Shown piece after piece: positions 1 to 5,243 of a stretch of 8,015 nt of DNA; positions within the stretch are counted from its first letter, which is position 1, and each line of letters opens with the position of its first letter. The notes below the pieces were generated by a model that saw nothing but the letters and a program-made list of their open reading frames with translations, did no database searches and was not told where the DNA came from. This stretch comes from Thermoanaerobaculales bacterium (lineage in GTDB: Bacteria > Acidobacteriota > Thermoanaerobaculia > Thermoanaerobaculales > Sulfomarinibacteraceae). Location: contig JALOKS010000106.1 of NCBI GenBank assembly GCA_025456385.1, positions 1-8,015 of the forward strand, written 5' to 3'. Both the position numbers and the translations under genes were made by a program.

Positions 1-1
1 G

Positions 2-139
2 GGCGGGTACGACCTCGACGTCGGCCTCGGGGTTCTGGTGTCGCTCGAGAACATCACCGACAAGCTGTACAACGAGCCCTACAACAACCGTCCCGAGCCG
101 GGCCGCAACCTGCGGGCGACGCTGCGGTACCGGTTCTGA
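2..139 (+). CDS. TonB-dependent receptor / outer-membrane beta-barrel protein, C-terminal fragment
   Basis: Only the last 45 codons are present; the gene begins upstream of the window. The reading frame starting at base 2 has a Leu-Glu-Asn-Ile-Thr-Asp-Lys-Leu-Tyr-Asn segment, then Glu-Pro-Gly-Arg-Asn, and ends Leu-Arg-Tyr-Arg-Phe before TGA at 137-139. The pattern of a penultimate strand ending in N-[IL]-[TF]-D-K-x-Y, an E-P-G-R turn and a last amphipathic strand ending in Phe is what the C-terminus of TonB-dependent receptors looks like; the terminal Phe is the usual signal read by the BAM assembly machinery. Such proteins import siderophores, vitamin B12, glycans or peptides across the outer membrane; the substrate, plug domain and TonB box cannot be seen here. 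The gene converges on the PPOX gene at 202-690. Its stop codon is also the first three bases of a heptamer repeat array. Another outer-membrane barrel with the same ending cannot be excluded. Confidence 0.75.
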   Translation, partial: GGYDLDVGLGVLVSLENITDKLYNEPYNNRPEPGRNLRATLRYRF

Positions 140-171
140 ATTTTGAATTTTGAATTTTGAATCCTGAATCG
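137..171 (+). repeat. Heptamer tandem array (TGAATTT-type), five units
   Basis: Period 7: TGAATTT at 137, 144 and 151, then the variants TGAATCC at 158 and TGAATCG at 165, with a decayed TGAGCCT after that. The array is about 74% A+T inside a genome of about 70% G+C. The first unit supplies the TGA stop of the receptor gene, so the array begins exactly at the end of coding sequence. It fills half of the 62-bp convergent intergenic gap. A related array with a different core lies at 5141-5171. Confidence 0.9.
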
Positions 172-195
172 TGAGCCTTGAGGCGTCCGTCGGTC

Positions 196-210
196 CCGCT
201 CTCAGAGCGG
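196..210. terminator. Possible bidirectional hairpin between convergent genes
   Basis: CCGCTC (196-201) and GAGCGG (205-210) form a perfect 6-bp GC-rich stem around a 3-base loop, TCA, which is the stop codon of the minus-strand PPOX gene. The convergent arrangement (receptor ending at 139, PPOX ending at 202) is where a shared terminator is expected. There is no T-tract on either side, so it is not a canonical intrinsic terminator, and a 3-base loop is tight. A competing stem, AGAGC (204-208) with GCTCT (213-217), overlaps it. Confidence 0.25.
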
Positions 211-690
211 CGGCTCTCCCACTGAGTCCGGGTGCGGGGAGCGCTTGCCGGTGAGGGACTCGATCTCGACCCGCCACACCCGGGTGGCGGCGAGCTGGGA
301 GTCGGGGATCGCCCACGCGCGCCCCGAGTAGTGCCGCATGATCTCGTCGAGCCCCCGGGCCTTGTCGCGGGCCGAGGCGAGCTCGACGACCGTGCCGTAG
401 CCGATGACGCAGGAGTACGCGAAGCTCCACGAGCAGGCGTCGTTGTCGTTCCGCAGCAGGGTGACATCCGCCTCGACCTCGAAGCAGACGCGCGGGTTGG
501 CGGCGATGAACTCGAGCTTGCGGCCCGACGGGGCGCTGTGGAAGTAGAGAGCCTGGCCGTCGTAGCCGAACGACACCGGCACCAGGTAGGGCTCGCCGCC
601 GCAGGCGAAGGCGAGGCGGCAGACATCGGCGGCGCGGATGACCGCGTCGATCCCGGCGCGCGAGCCGATCTCCCGGTCGCGGCGCCTCAT
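202..690 (-). CDS. Pyridoxamine 5'-phosphate oxidase-family (NimA-like, PPOX-fold) flavoprotein
   Basis: A 162-aa protein recognisable as the Pyridox_ox_2 / NimA-like branch of the split-barrel flavoprotein family. It has an N-terminal Arg-Arg-x-Asp-Arg-Glu-Ile segment, a helix leading into Ala-Asp-Val-Cys-Arg-Leu-Ala-Phe, then the strand Pro-Tyr-Leu-Val-Pro-Val-Ser-Phe-Gly-Tyr (residues 34-43), Leu-Tyr-Phe-His-Ser-Ala (48-53), Gly-Arg-Lys (56-58) and Asn-Pro-Arg-Val-Cys-Phe-Glu-Val (65-72). Length is complete for the family. Members bind FMN, F420 or heme, and the nitroimidazole reductases NimA-J are relatives, but the reaction of this protein cannot be inferred. Its ATG overlaps the TGA of the upstream PhzF gene by 4 bp (ATGA, 687-690), and no good Shine-Dalgarno precedes it, so translational coupling is likely. 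It is cytoplasmic, with no signal peptide or membrane segment. It is the last gene of the minus-strand cluster and faces the receptor gene. Confidence 0.85.
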   Translation of the reverse strand: MRRRDREIGSRAGIDAVIRAADVCRLAFACGGEPYLVPVSFGYDGQALYFHSAPSGRKLEFIAANPRVCFEVEADVTLLRNDNDACSWSFAYSCVIGYGTVVELASARDKARGLDEIMRHYSGRAWAIPDSQLAATRVWRVEIESLTGKRSPHPDSVGEPPL

Positions 691-1466
691 CCGACGTTCA
701 ACAGGCCCTTGGCGTAGAGCACGGCGTGGCCGGCGACGTGGACCCGGTCGTCGGCGAGGCGGCAGGCGATCTCGCCGCCGCGCGCCGAGACCTGGCGCGC
801 GGCGAGCTGCGCGCGGCCGAGGCGCCGGCTCCAGTAGGGCGCCAGCGTGCAGTGGGCGGAGCCGGTGACCGGGTCCTCGGGAACCCCGACCCGCGGCGCG
901 AAGAAGCGGGACACGAAGTCGACGTCCTCGCCCGGGGCGGTGACGATCACACCGGTGCAGTCGAGGCTCGCGATCGCATCGAAATCCGGGTCGATGCTCC
1001 GCACCTCGTGCTCGCTCGCGAACACCGCGAGCAGGTCGCGGGACTGCAGCGTCTCCGAGGGCGTGCGGCCGAGTCCGGCGAGCAGAGCCTCCGGGGCGGC
1101 GATCGGGCTCGCCGGCCGCGACGGGAAGTCCATCACCAGCGCGTGGCCCTCCCGCCAGACGGCGAGCGGGCCGCTGCGCGTGCTGAAGCGGATGCCCTCG
1201 CCCTCGAAGCCGAGATGCTCGAAGAGGACGTAGGCGCTCGCCAGGGTGGCGTGGCCGCAGAGATCGATCTCGGCGGTCGGGGTGAACCAGCGCAGGTCGT
1301 ACCCCTCCTCGGCGGCGACGAAGAAGGCGGTCTCCGAGAGCCGGTTCTCGGCGGCGATGCGCTGCATCAGCCGCTCGTCGAGCCAGCTCTCGAGCGGGCA
1401 GACCCCGGCCGGGTTGCCGCCGAAGACGGTGTCGGTGAAGGCGTGGACGACGAAGTACGGGATCAT
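687..1466 (-). CDS. PhzF-family isomerase (phenazine-biosynthesis PhzF-like fold)
   Basis: A 259-aa complete protein of the PhzF family, which shares the two-lobed fold of diaminopimelate epimerase. Visible signatures are the start Val-His-Ala-Phe-Thr-Asp-x-x-Phe-Gly-Gly-Asn-Pro-Ala-Gly-Val (residues 7-22), Asn-Arg-Leu-Ser-Glu-Thr-Ala-Phe with the presumed general acid/base Glu45, the Asp-Leu-Cys-Gly-His-Ala-Thr-Leu-Ala segment (68-76), and Glu-Asp-Pro-Val-Thr-Gly-Ser-Ala (197-204) near the second lobe's active-site loop. Glu45 in place of the catalytic Cys pair separates it from DapF and proline racemase. PhzF itself isomerises 2,3-dihydro-3-hydroxyanthranilate, but most family members outside phenazine clusters have no known substrate, and no other phz genes are visible here. 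Its start lies 4 bp after the peptidase stop, with GGAG about 8 bases upstream of ATG, inside the end of the peptidase gene. Its stop overlaps the PPOX start. Confidence 0.9.
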   Translation of the reverse strand: MIPYFVVHAFTDTVFGGNPAGVCPLESWLDERLMQRIAAENRLSETAFFVAAEEGYDLRWFTPTAEIDLCGHATLASAYVLFEHLGFEGEGIRFSTRSGPLAVWREGHALVMDFPSRPASPIAAPEALLAGLGRTPSETLQSRDLLAVFASEHEVRSIDPDFDAIASLDCTGVIVTAPGEDVDFVSRFFAPRVGVPEDPVTGSAHCTLAPYWSRRLGRAQLAARQVSARGGEIACRLADDRVHVAGHAVLYAKGLLNVG

Positions 1467-1470
1467 TGGC

Positions 1471-3678
1471 TCACTCCGTGGACGGCCCGAGCAGGTGGCG
1501 GGCCAGGAACTCGGTCTTGAGGCGGTGGAAGTGGAGGGCGAAGGACGAGCGCCGGACGCCGTGCCGGGTGCGTGGGTAGACCATCAGCTCGAAGCGCCTG
1601 TCGGCCTCGGCGAGCGAGCCGACCAGCTGCAGCGTGTTCTGGAGGTGGACGTTGTTGTCCATGCTGCCGTGGGCGAGGAGCAGGGCGCCCCGCAGGTTCT
1701 CGGCCCAGGTCAGGGGCGCCGAGGACTCGTAGCCCTCGGGGTTCTGCTCGGGGGTGTCCATGTAGCGCTCGGCGTAGATGCTGTCGTAGAGCCGCCAGTC
1801 GGTCACCGGAGCGTACGCGACGCCGGCGCGGAAGAGCTCCGGCGCCTTGAGCAGGAGCATCAGGGTCATGTAGCCGCCGTAGCTGCCGCCGTAGACGGCG
1901 ATGCGCTCGGGGTCGACCCAGTCCTGCGCGCCGAGCCAACGCGCCGCCGCAACCTGGTCCGCGACCTCGAGCTCGCCGAGGCGGCGGTGGATCGCGGTCT
2001 CGAAGTCGCGGCCGCGGCCGGCGGTGCCGCGGTTGTCGACCATGAACACCCCGATCCCCATGTCGGCGAGGAGGCGGAAGGTGTCGTGGATCGAGCCCCC
2101 CCAACGGTCGGCGGTGAGCTGCGAGTGCGGGCCGCCGTAGACGTAGAGCACCACCGGGTGGCGCCGCCCGGGCTCCGGGCCGCGCGGCCGGATCAGCAGC
2201 GAGTGGAGCTCGGTGCCGTCGGCGGCGGCGAGCGATCCTTGCTCGACCGGAAGCAGGTCCCAGCCGGCGAGCTCCTGCCCCGACTCCCACATCCGGCGCG
2301 GCGGCGCCCCGCCGAGGAACAGGACGTCGGCGCGCGGCGGCTCGTCGACCGAGGACCAGGTGTCGACGATCATGTCGCCCGCCGGGGATGGGCGTCCCTC
2401 GTGGGTCCCGCGCTCGCCGCGGTCGAGCCGGGCCATCGCGCCGCCCTCGAGGCTGACGCTGAAGAGGTGGCGCTGGCGGAGATCGCCGCGGTTGGCCTCG
2501 AAGAAGGCCGTGCGCTGCGCGGCGTCGACGCCGATGAGCGCCTGCACCTCCCAGTCGCCTGCCGTCAGACGGCGGATGAGAGCGCCGTCCGCGCCGTGCA
2601 GGAAGAGGTGACGCCAACCGTCGCGCTCGGAGCTCCAGAGGAAGCGTCCGTCGTTGAGGAAGTGAAGGTCGTCGTGAACGTCGACCCAGGCCGGGTCGCT
2701 CTCGGTGAGCAGTGTCCGCACCGGCCCGCCGTCCGGCGCTGCGAGCAGGAGCTCGAGCCGATCCTGGCCGCGGCTGAGGCGCTGAGCCCAGACCTCGCCC
2801 CCGGGAGTCCAGCCGGCGCGCGGCAGGTAGTGGTCGCCTGCTCCGGTGTCGACCCAGACCGGTTCACCGCCGATGGCGGGGACCACGCCGAGGCGCACCC
2901 TCGCGTTGGCGGTGCCGGCCTTCGGGTACCACTGCTCCTCGAGGCCGGGGTACGGCATCGCGTCGTCGGTGATCGGGACGACGCCGACCGGGCGCTGGTC
3001 GAACTGGAGGAAGGCGAGGCGGGAGCCGTCGGGAGACCACCAGTAGCAGCGTTCGGCGCCCAGCTCCTCCTCGGTCACCCAGTCGGCCACGCCGTTGAGC
3101 TCGTGCACGTTGCCGCCGCGGTCGGTGACGCGGTGGGCGACCCCGGTCGCGAGCTCGACCCAGTGGAGATCGCCGCCTTTGACGAAGCCGAGCTTCGTGC
3201 CGTCAGGGCTGAAGGCGGGGAAAATCTCAGGCTCCCGGTCGCCGGTGAGGAAGCGCGCCCGCCCGCTCGCCAGCTCGAAGACGTAGAGGTCGCCCGAGGT
3301 GACGCCCGCGAGCAGCGCGCCGTCGGGCGACAGGACCGGCCGGCCGCGGGCGCCGCTCGCGCTGTTGACGTCGCCGACGCCGCTCGTCGCAGCGTGCGGG
3401 CGTTGCTCGGCGAGGCCGTCCATGACCGCCTTCCAGTCGGCGAGCCGCGCGCGCTCACCGCTCGCGGCGTGCTCGCGCCAGAGCACGTTGTCGCCCTTGC
3501 CGGACAGCCAGTAGATCATGTGCTCGCCGTCGGGCAGCCAGTGCAGCGCGCCGAGCTGCTCGATCTCCAGAGCTTCCTCGCCGAACAGGGCCTCGAGGCT
3601 CAGCCGCTCGGGGGGCTCGGCGGCCGCCGCCGCGACCGCCGTGACCAGGGCCAGGATCAGGGACCCGCAAGCTCGCAT
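1471..3678 (-). CDS. Secreted dipeptidyl peptidase IV-type serine peptidase (family S9B)
   Basis: A prolyl-oligopeptidase-family serine peptidase of 735 aa from the chosen ATG. Residues 1-20 are a Sec signal peptide (Arg2, hydrophobic core, Ala-rich end, likely cut before Glu21), so it acts in the periplasm or outside. Residues about 40-480 form the beta-propeller domain, with repeated S-P-D-G blade motifs at 117, 157 and 215. Thr-Glu-Glu-Glu-Leu at 202-206 matches the double-Glu site that binds the substrate amino terminus in DPP4. The alpha/beta-hydrolase domain follows, with nucleophile Ser599 in Gly-Gly-Ser-Tyr-Gly-Gly, Asp674 in Gly-Ser-Met-Asp, and His706 in Arg-Thr-Arg-His-Gly. It should release N-terminal dipeptides, typically Xaa-Pro. 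The frame stays open upstream to 4296, but that extension overlaps the zinc-ribbon gene in another frame. The ATG at 3676-3678 has GGAGG 9 bases upstream and starts the signal peptide. A -10-like TACACT (minus strand, 3700-3705) lacks a good -35. Confidence 0.95.
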   Translation of the reverse strand: MRACGSLILALVTAVAAAAAEPPERLSLEALFGEEALEIEQLGALHWLPDGEHMIYWLSGKGDNVLWREHAASGERARLADWKAVMDGLAEQRPHAATSGVGDVNSASGARGRPVLSPDGALLAGVTSGDLYVFELASGRARFLTGDREPEIFPAFSPDGTKLGFVKGGDLHWVELATGVAHRVTDRGGNVHELNGVADWVTEEELGAERCYWWSPDGSRLAFLQFDQRPVGVVPITDDAMPYPGLEEQWYPKAGTANARVRLGVVPAIGGEPVWVDTGAGDHYLPRAGWTPGGEVWAQRLSRGQDRLELLLAAPDGGPVRTLLTESDPAWVDVHDDLHFLNDGRFLWSSERDGWRHLFLHGADGALIRRLTAGDWEVQALIGVDAAQRTAFFEANRGDLRQRHLFSVSLEGGAMARLDRGERGTHEGRPSPAGDMIVDTWSSVDEPPRADVLFLGGAPPRRMWESGQELAGWDLLPVEQGSLAAADGTELHSLLIRPRGPEPGRRHPVVLYVYGGPHSQLTADRWGGSIHDTFRLLADMGIGVFMVDNRGTAGRGRDFETAIHRRLGELEVADQVAAARWLGAQDWVDPERIAVYGGSYGGYMTLMLLLKAPELFRAGVAYAPVTDWRLYDSIYAERYMDTPEQNPEGYESSAPLTWAENLRGALLLAHGSMDNNVHLQNTLQLVGSLAEADRRFELMVYPRTRHGVRRSSFALHFHRLKTEFLARHLLGPSTE

Positions 3679-3746
3679 GAGGCGCTTCCTCCCGGCCGGA
3701 GTGTAGCGTGCCGCGCGCAGCTGGGGGAGCAGGCGCCCGCCCGCCC

Positions 3747-4208
3747 TCAGCCACCCTCTGGGGGCTCGCCCTCGAACTCCCCGAGGAGGTCGCGCGCGAT
3801 CTCGGCGTACTCCGCGGGCACCATGAAGGCGACCACGCCGGCGCGGGGATTGAATCGGAACGCCGACAGGCTCCCGCGAAAGGCGTCGAAGCGCTCCTCG
3901 CCGACAACCACGTGCGGGATCCCGTGGGCATCGAGGAACGAGCGGACGACCGGCACCTCGCTCGGATCGGAGCTCTCGAACACCGGCTCGAGCTCGTCGC
4001 CGCCGGGTGCCGCTGCCGCCCGACCCCCGGGCTCCCACTCCCCGCCGGGCTCGGGGCGGTGGGCGGCGGGCGCCGGCGGCGCGGCGCGGAGCGGGTCCTC
4101 GGCGACGAGGGCGCTCCGGCAGTAGGGGCAGTGCGTGATGCCCTCGCGGTACTCGCCGGGCTTGCCGGTGTCCTTGAAGTCGGGGCAGTCGCGGTTCGGG
4201 CAGTACAT
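3747..4208 (-). CDS. Zinc-ribbon plus DUF2007 (putative signal-transducing) domain protein
   Basis: A 153-aa protein in two parts. The N-terminus has four cysteines, Cys3, Cys8, Cys27 and Cys30 (C-x4-C-x18-C-x2-C), a treble-clef or rubredoxin-like zinc ribbon. A Pro/Ala/Gly-rich linker follows (about 40-72). Residues about 73-147 resemble DUF2007: Leu-Glu-Pro-Val-Phe-Glu-Ser-Ser-Asp, a helix with Glu-Val-Pro-Val-Val-Arg-Ser-Phe-Leu-Asp, then Gly-Ile-Pro, and later a Val-Pro-Ala-Glu-Tyr-Ala-Glu-Ile-Ala helix. DUF2007 is usually called a putative prokaryotic signal-transducing domain; its real role is unknown and I assign none. No signal peptide or membrane helix is seen. The start has GGAGGGG about 8 bases upstream and a sigma70-like promoter behind that. 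It lies 68 bp upstream of the peptidase gene on the same strand and divergent from the lipoate-ligase-family gene. Confidence 0.8.
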   Translation of the reverse strand: MYCPNRDCPDFKDTGKPGEYREGITHCPYCRSALVAEDPLRAAPPAPAAHRPEPGGEWEPGGRAAAAPGGDELEPVFESSDPSEVPVVRSFLDAHGIPHVVVGEERFDAFRGSLSAFRFNPRAGVVAFMVPAEYAEIARDLLGEFEGEPPEGG

Positions 4209-4225
4209 GATGGGGCCCCTCCGAG
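4209..4225 (-). promoter_or_regulatory. Strong Shine-Dalgarno for the zinc-ribbon gene
   Basis: On the minus strand GGAGGGG precedes ATG 4208-4206 by about 8 bases. This supports that start and argues against the much longer open frame that crosses the region in another register. Confidence 0.6.
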
Positions 4226-4230
4226 CGGCG

Positions 4231-4259
4231 ATTATGGACGAGGACCGCGGCAGCGTCCA
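4231..4259 (-). promoter_or_regulatory. Sigma70-like promoter for the zinc-ribbon gene (and possibly the genes behind it)
   Basis: Read on the minus strand, TGGACG (4259-4254; 4 of 6 match to TTGACA) and CATAAT (4236-4231; 5 of 6 match to TATAAT) are separated by exactly 17 bases. The CATAAT is one of very few AT-rich hexamers in this GC-rich intergenic region. Transcription would begin near 4224, leaving a leader of about 16 bases that just contains the Shine-Dalgarno sequence. The two elements and their spacing are seen; promoter activity is inferred. Confidence 0.5.
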
Positions 4260-4304
4260 CGGCGCGCCGCGACGCGCGTGCCGGGGTGTGCTTCAATCGG
4301 GGCG

Positions 4305-5111
4305 ATGGCCCATGCCGAGGAGCTCCGGGTGGTCGAGTCCGCGGGGCCGCCGGCCTCCGACCTCGCGCGCGAGGCCTGGCTCCTCGAGCGCGCGGCCGAC
4401 GGCGAGCCGTCCCTGCTGCTCGCCTCCTGGCCGGGGCCGGTGGCGGTGCTGGGCTTCGGCCAGCCGGCGGAGGATGCGGACCTCGCGTGGTGCCGGCGCC
4501 ACGGCGTGACGGTGCTGCGGCGGCTCACGGGCGGCACCGGGGTGGTGCACCGCGGCGACCTCGGGGTCGGCCTGGCGCTGCCCGCCGAGCACCCGTGGGC
4601 GAAGGGCATCGTCTCCCTCTACGGGCGCTTTCTCGAGGTGCTCGAGCCGGCCCTGCGGGAGCTGGGCAGCCGGGCGAGCCGGATCGCCGAGCCGCGGCGC
4701 GGCTCGCGCGTGCGCTCGCCGGTCTGCTTCCTCGACCAGCTCGCCGACACCCTGGCGATCGACGGGCGCAAGGCGGTGGGCTGCGCGCAGACCCGGCGCC
4801 GGGGCGCGGTGCTGGTCCACGCCGCGGTCCTCCTCGGCCTCGACGCCGAGCTCTACTCGCGGATCTTCCGGGTTCCGGCGGACGAGGTGCGGGCCGGCCT
4901 CACACCGGCCCTGCCCGGCGTCCCTCCCGGCGAGGTCGGGAGAGAGGTCGCCGCGGCGATGTCGCGAGCTCTCGGGCTGGCGCCCGTCCTCTGTGCTCCC
5001 GAACCGGTCCCGCAACGCTTCCTCGAGCCCTACGCCAGCGCGCGCTGGGCCCCTGTCCCGGACCGCCGAGACCGACATGCGGAGCCGGCTGGCCGCAGCG
5101 ACCCGGGATGA
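4305..5111 (+). CDS. Lipoate-protein ligase A / octanoyltransferase (LipM-like) family protein
   Basis: A 268-aa protein of the biotin/lipoate A/B protein ligase family, which attaches octanoyl or lipoyl groups to Lys of lipoyl domains. Key segments are Arg-Arg-Leu-Thr-Gly-Gly-Thr-Gly-Val-Val-His (residues 72-82, the acyl/nucleotide-binding loop), Ile-Asp-Gly-Arg-Lys-Ala-Val-Gly-Cys-Ala-Gln-Thr-Arg (152-164) with the family Lys at 156, and Pro-Val-Cys-Phe at 139-142. Cys141 sits where LipM-type octanoyltransferases carry their catalytic Cys, so thioester chemistry is possible. The protein ends soon after the catalytic domain (Tyr-Ala-Ser-Ala-Arg-Trp, 243-248) and lacks the C-terminal accessory domain of E. 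coli LplA. Its frame is open upstream of 4305, but the ATG there starts just before the conserved region. The Shine-Dalgarno is weak (GGGG). It precedes the E1/E2 operon by 132 bp, which suits a role in lipoylating that E2. LipM versus ligase cannot be settled from sequence alone. Confidence 0.85.
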   Translation: MAHAEELRVVESAGPPASDLAREAWLLERAADGEPSLLLASWPGPVAVLGFGQPAEDADLAWCRRHGVTVLRRLTGGTGVVHRGDLGVGLALPAEHPWAKGIVSLYGRFLEVLEPALRELGSRASRIAEPRRGSRVRSPVCFLDQLADTLAIDGRKAVGCAQTRRRGAVLVHAAVLLGLDAELYSRIFRVPADEVRAGLTPALPGVPPGEVGREVAAAMSRALGLAPVLCAPEPVPQRFLEPYASARWAPVPDRRDRHAEPAGRSDPG

Positions 5112-5130
5112 CGAAGTGCCCCGGGCTCGC

Positions 5131-5146
5131 CTCGGAAAACTCCGAG
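5131..5146 (+). terminator. Possible hairpin after the lipoate-family gene
   Basis: CTCGGA (5131-5136) and TCCGAG (5141-5146) make a perfect 6-bp stem with an AAAC loop, 19 bases after the stop codon. No T-tract follows; the second arm runs directly into the heptamer array. It could be a weak or factor-assisted terminator separating the ligase gene from the dehydrogenase operon, or simply the upstream edge of the repeat. Confidence 0.3.
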
Positions 5147-5171
5147 ATCCGAAATCCGAAATCCGAAATCG
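5141..5171 (+). repeat. Heptamer tandem array (TCCGAAA-type), about four units
   Basis: Period 7: TCCGAGA at 5141, then TCCGAAA at 5148, 5155 and 5162, closing with TCG. It lies in the 132-bp spacer between the lipoate-family gene and E1 alpha. Its end (5162-5175) matches the end of the first array (162-175) at 11 of 14 bases, including a shared AATCGTG. Open frames running through it in either direction produce a repeating seven-residue pattern and are not genes. Confidence 0.9.
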
Positions 5172-5230
5172 TGTGGCGAAATACCCCGCCTCGACCGTCT
5201 GTTGCCACAGGGCGAGCACGGGTGCGTCTC

Positions 5231-5243
5231 AGGGGGGAATGCC
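5231..5243 (+). promoter_or_regulatory. Ribosome binding site deciding the E1 alpha start
   Basis: AGGGGGGA at 5231-5238 is placed 5-6 bases before ATG 5244-5246. The open frame begins earlier at TTG 5202, but the 14 residues between are not conserved-looking and TTG has no such site, so the ATG is preferred. Confidence 0.6.

Noticed and set aside
202..1466. A phenazine biosynthesis cluster suggested by PhzF next to a PPOX (PhzG-like) protein
   Set aside because: No phzA/B, C, D, E or S-like genes are present, the PPOX protein looks like the NimA-like branch rather than PhzG, and the neighbours are a peptidase and central metabolism.
1246..4125. A 959-codon open frame on the plus strand across the peptidase and zinc-ribbon genes
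   Set aside because: It is antisense to the well-supported S9B peptidase and its translation is Arg/Ala/Glu/Val-rich with no domain pattern; long antisense frames are expected at this GC content.
3679..4296. Upstream extension of the peptidase frame adding 206 residues
   Set aside because: It overlaps the zinc-ribbon/DUF2007 gene in another register, is Arg/Pro-rich without recognisable content, and would bury the signal peptide at 3678-3619 inside the protein.
137..5175. CRISPR array
   Set aside because: The repeats are 7 bp in direct tandem with no spacers, and no cas genes are visible.
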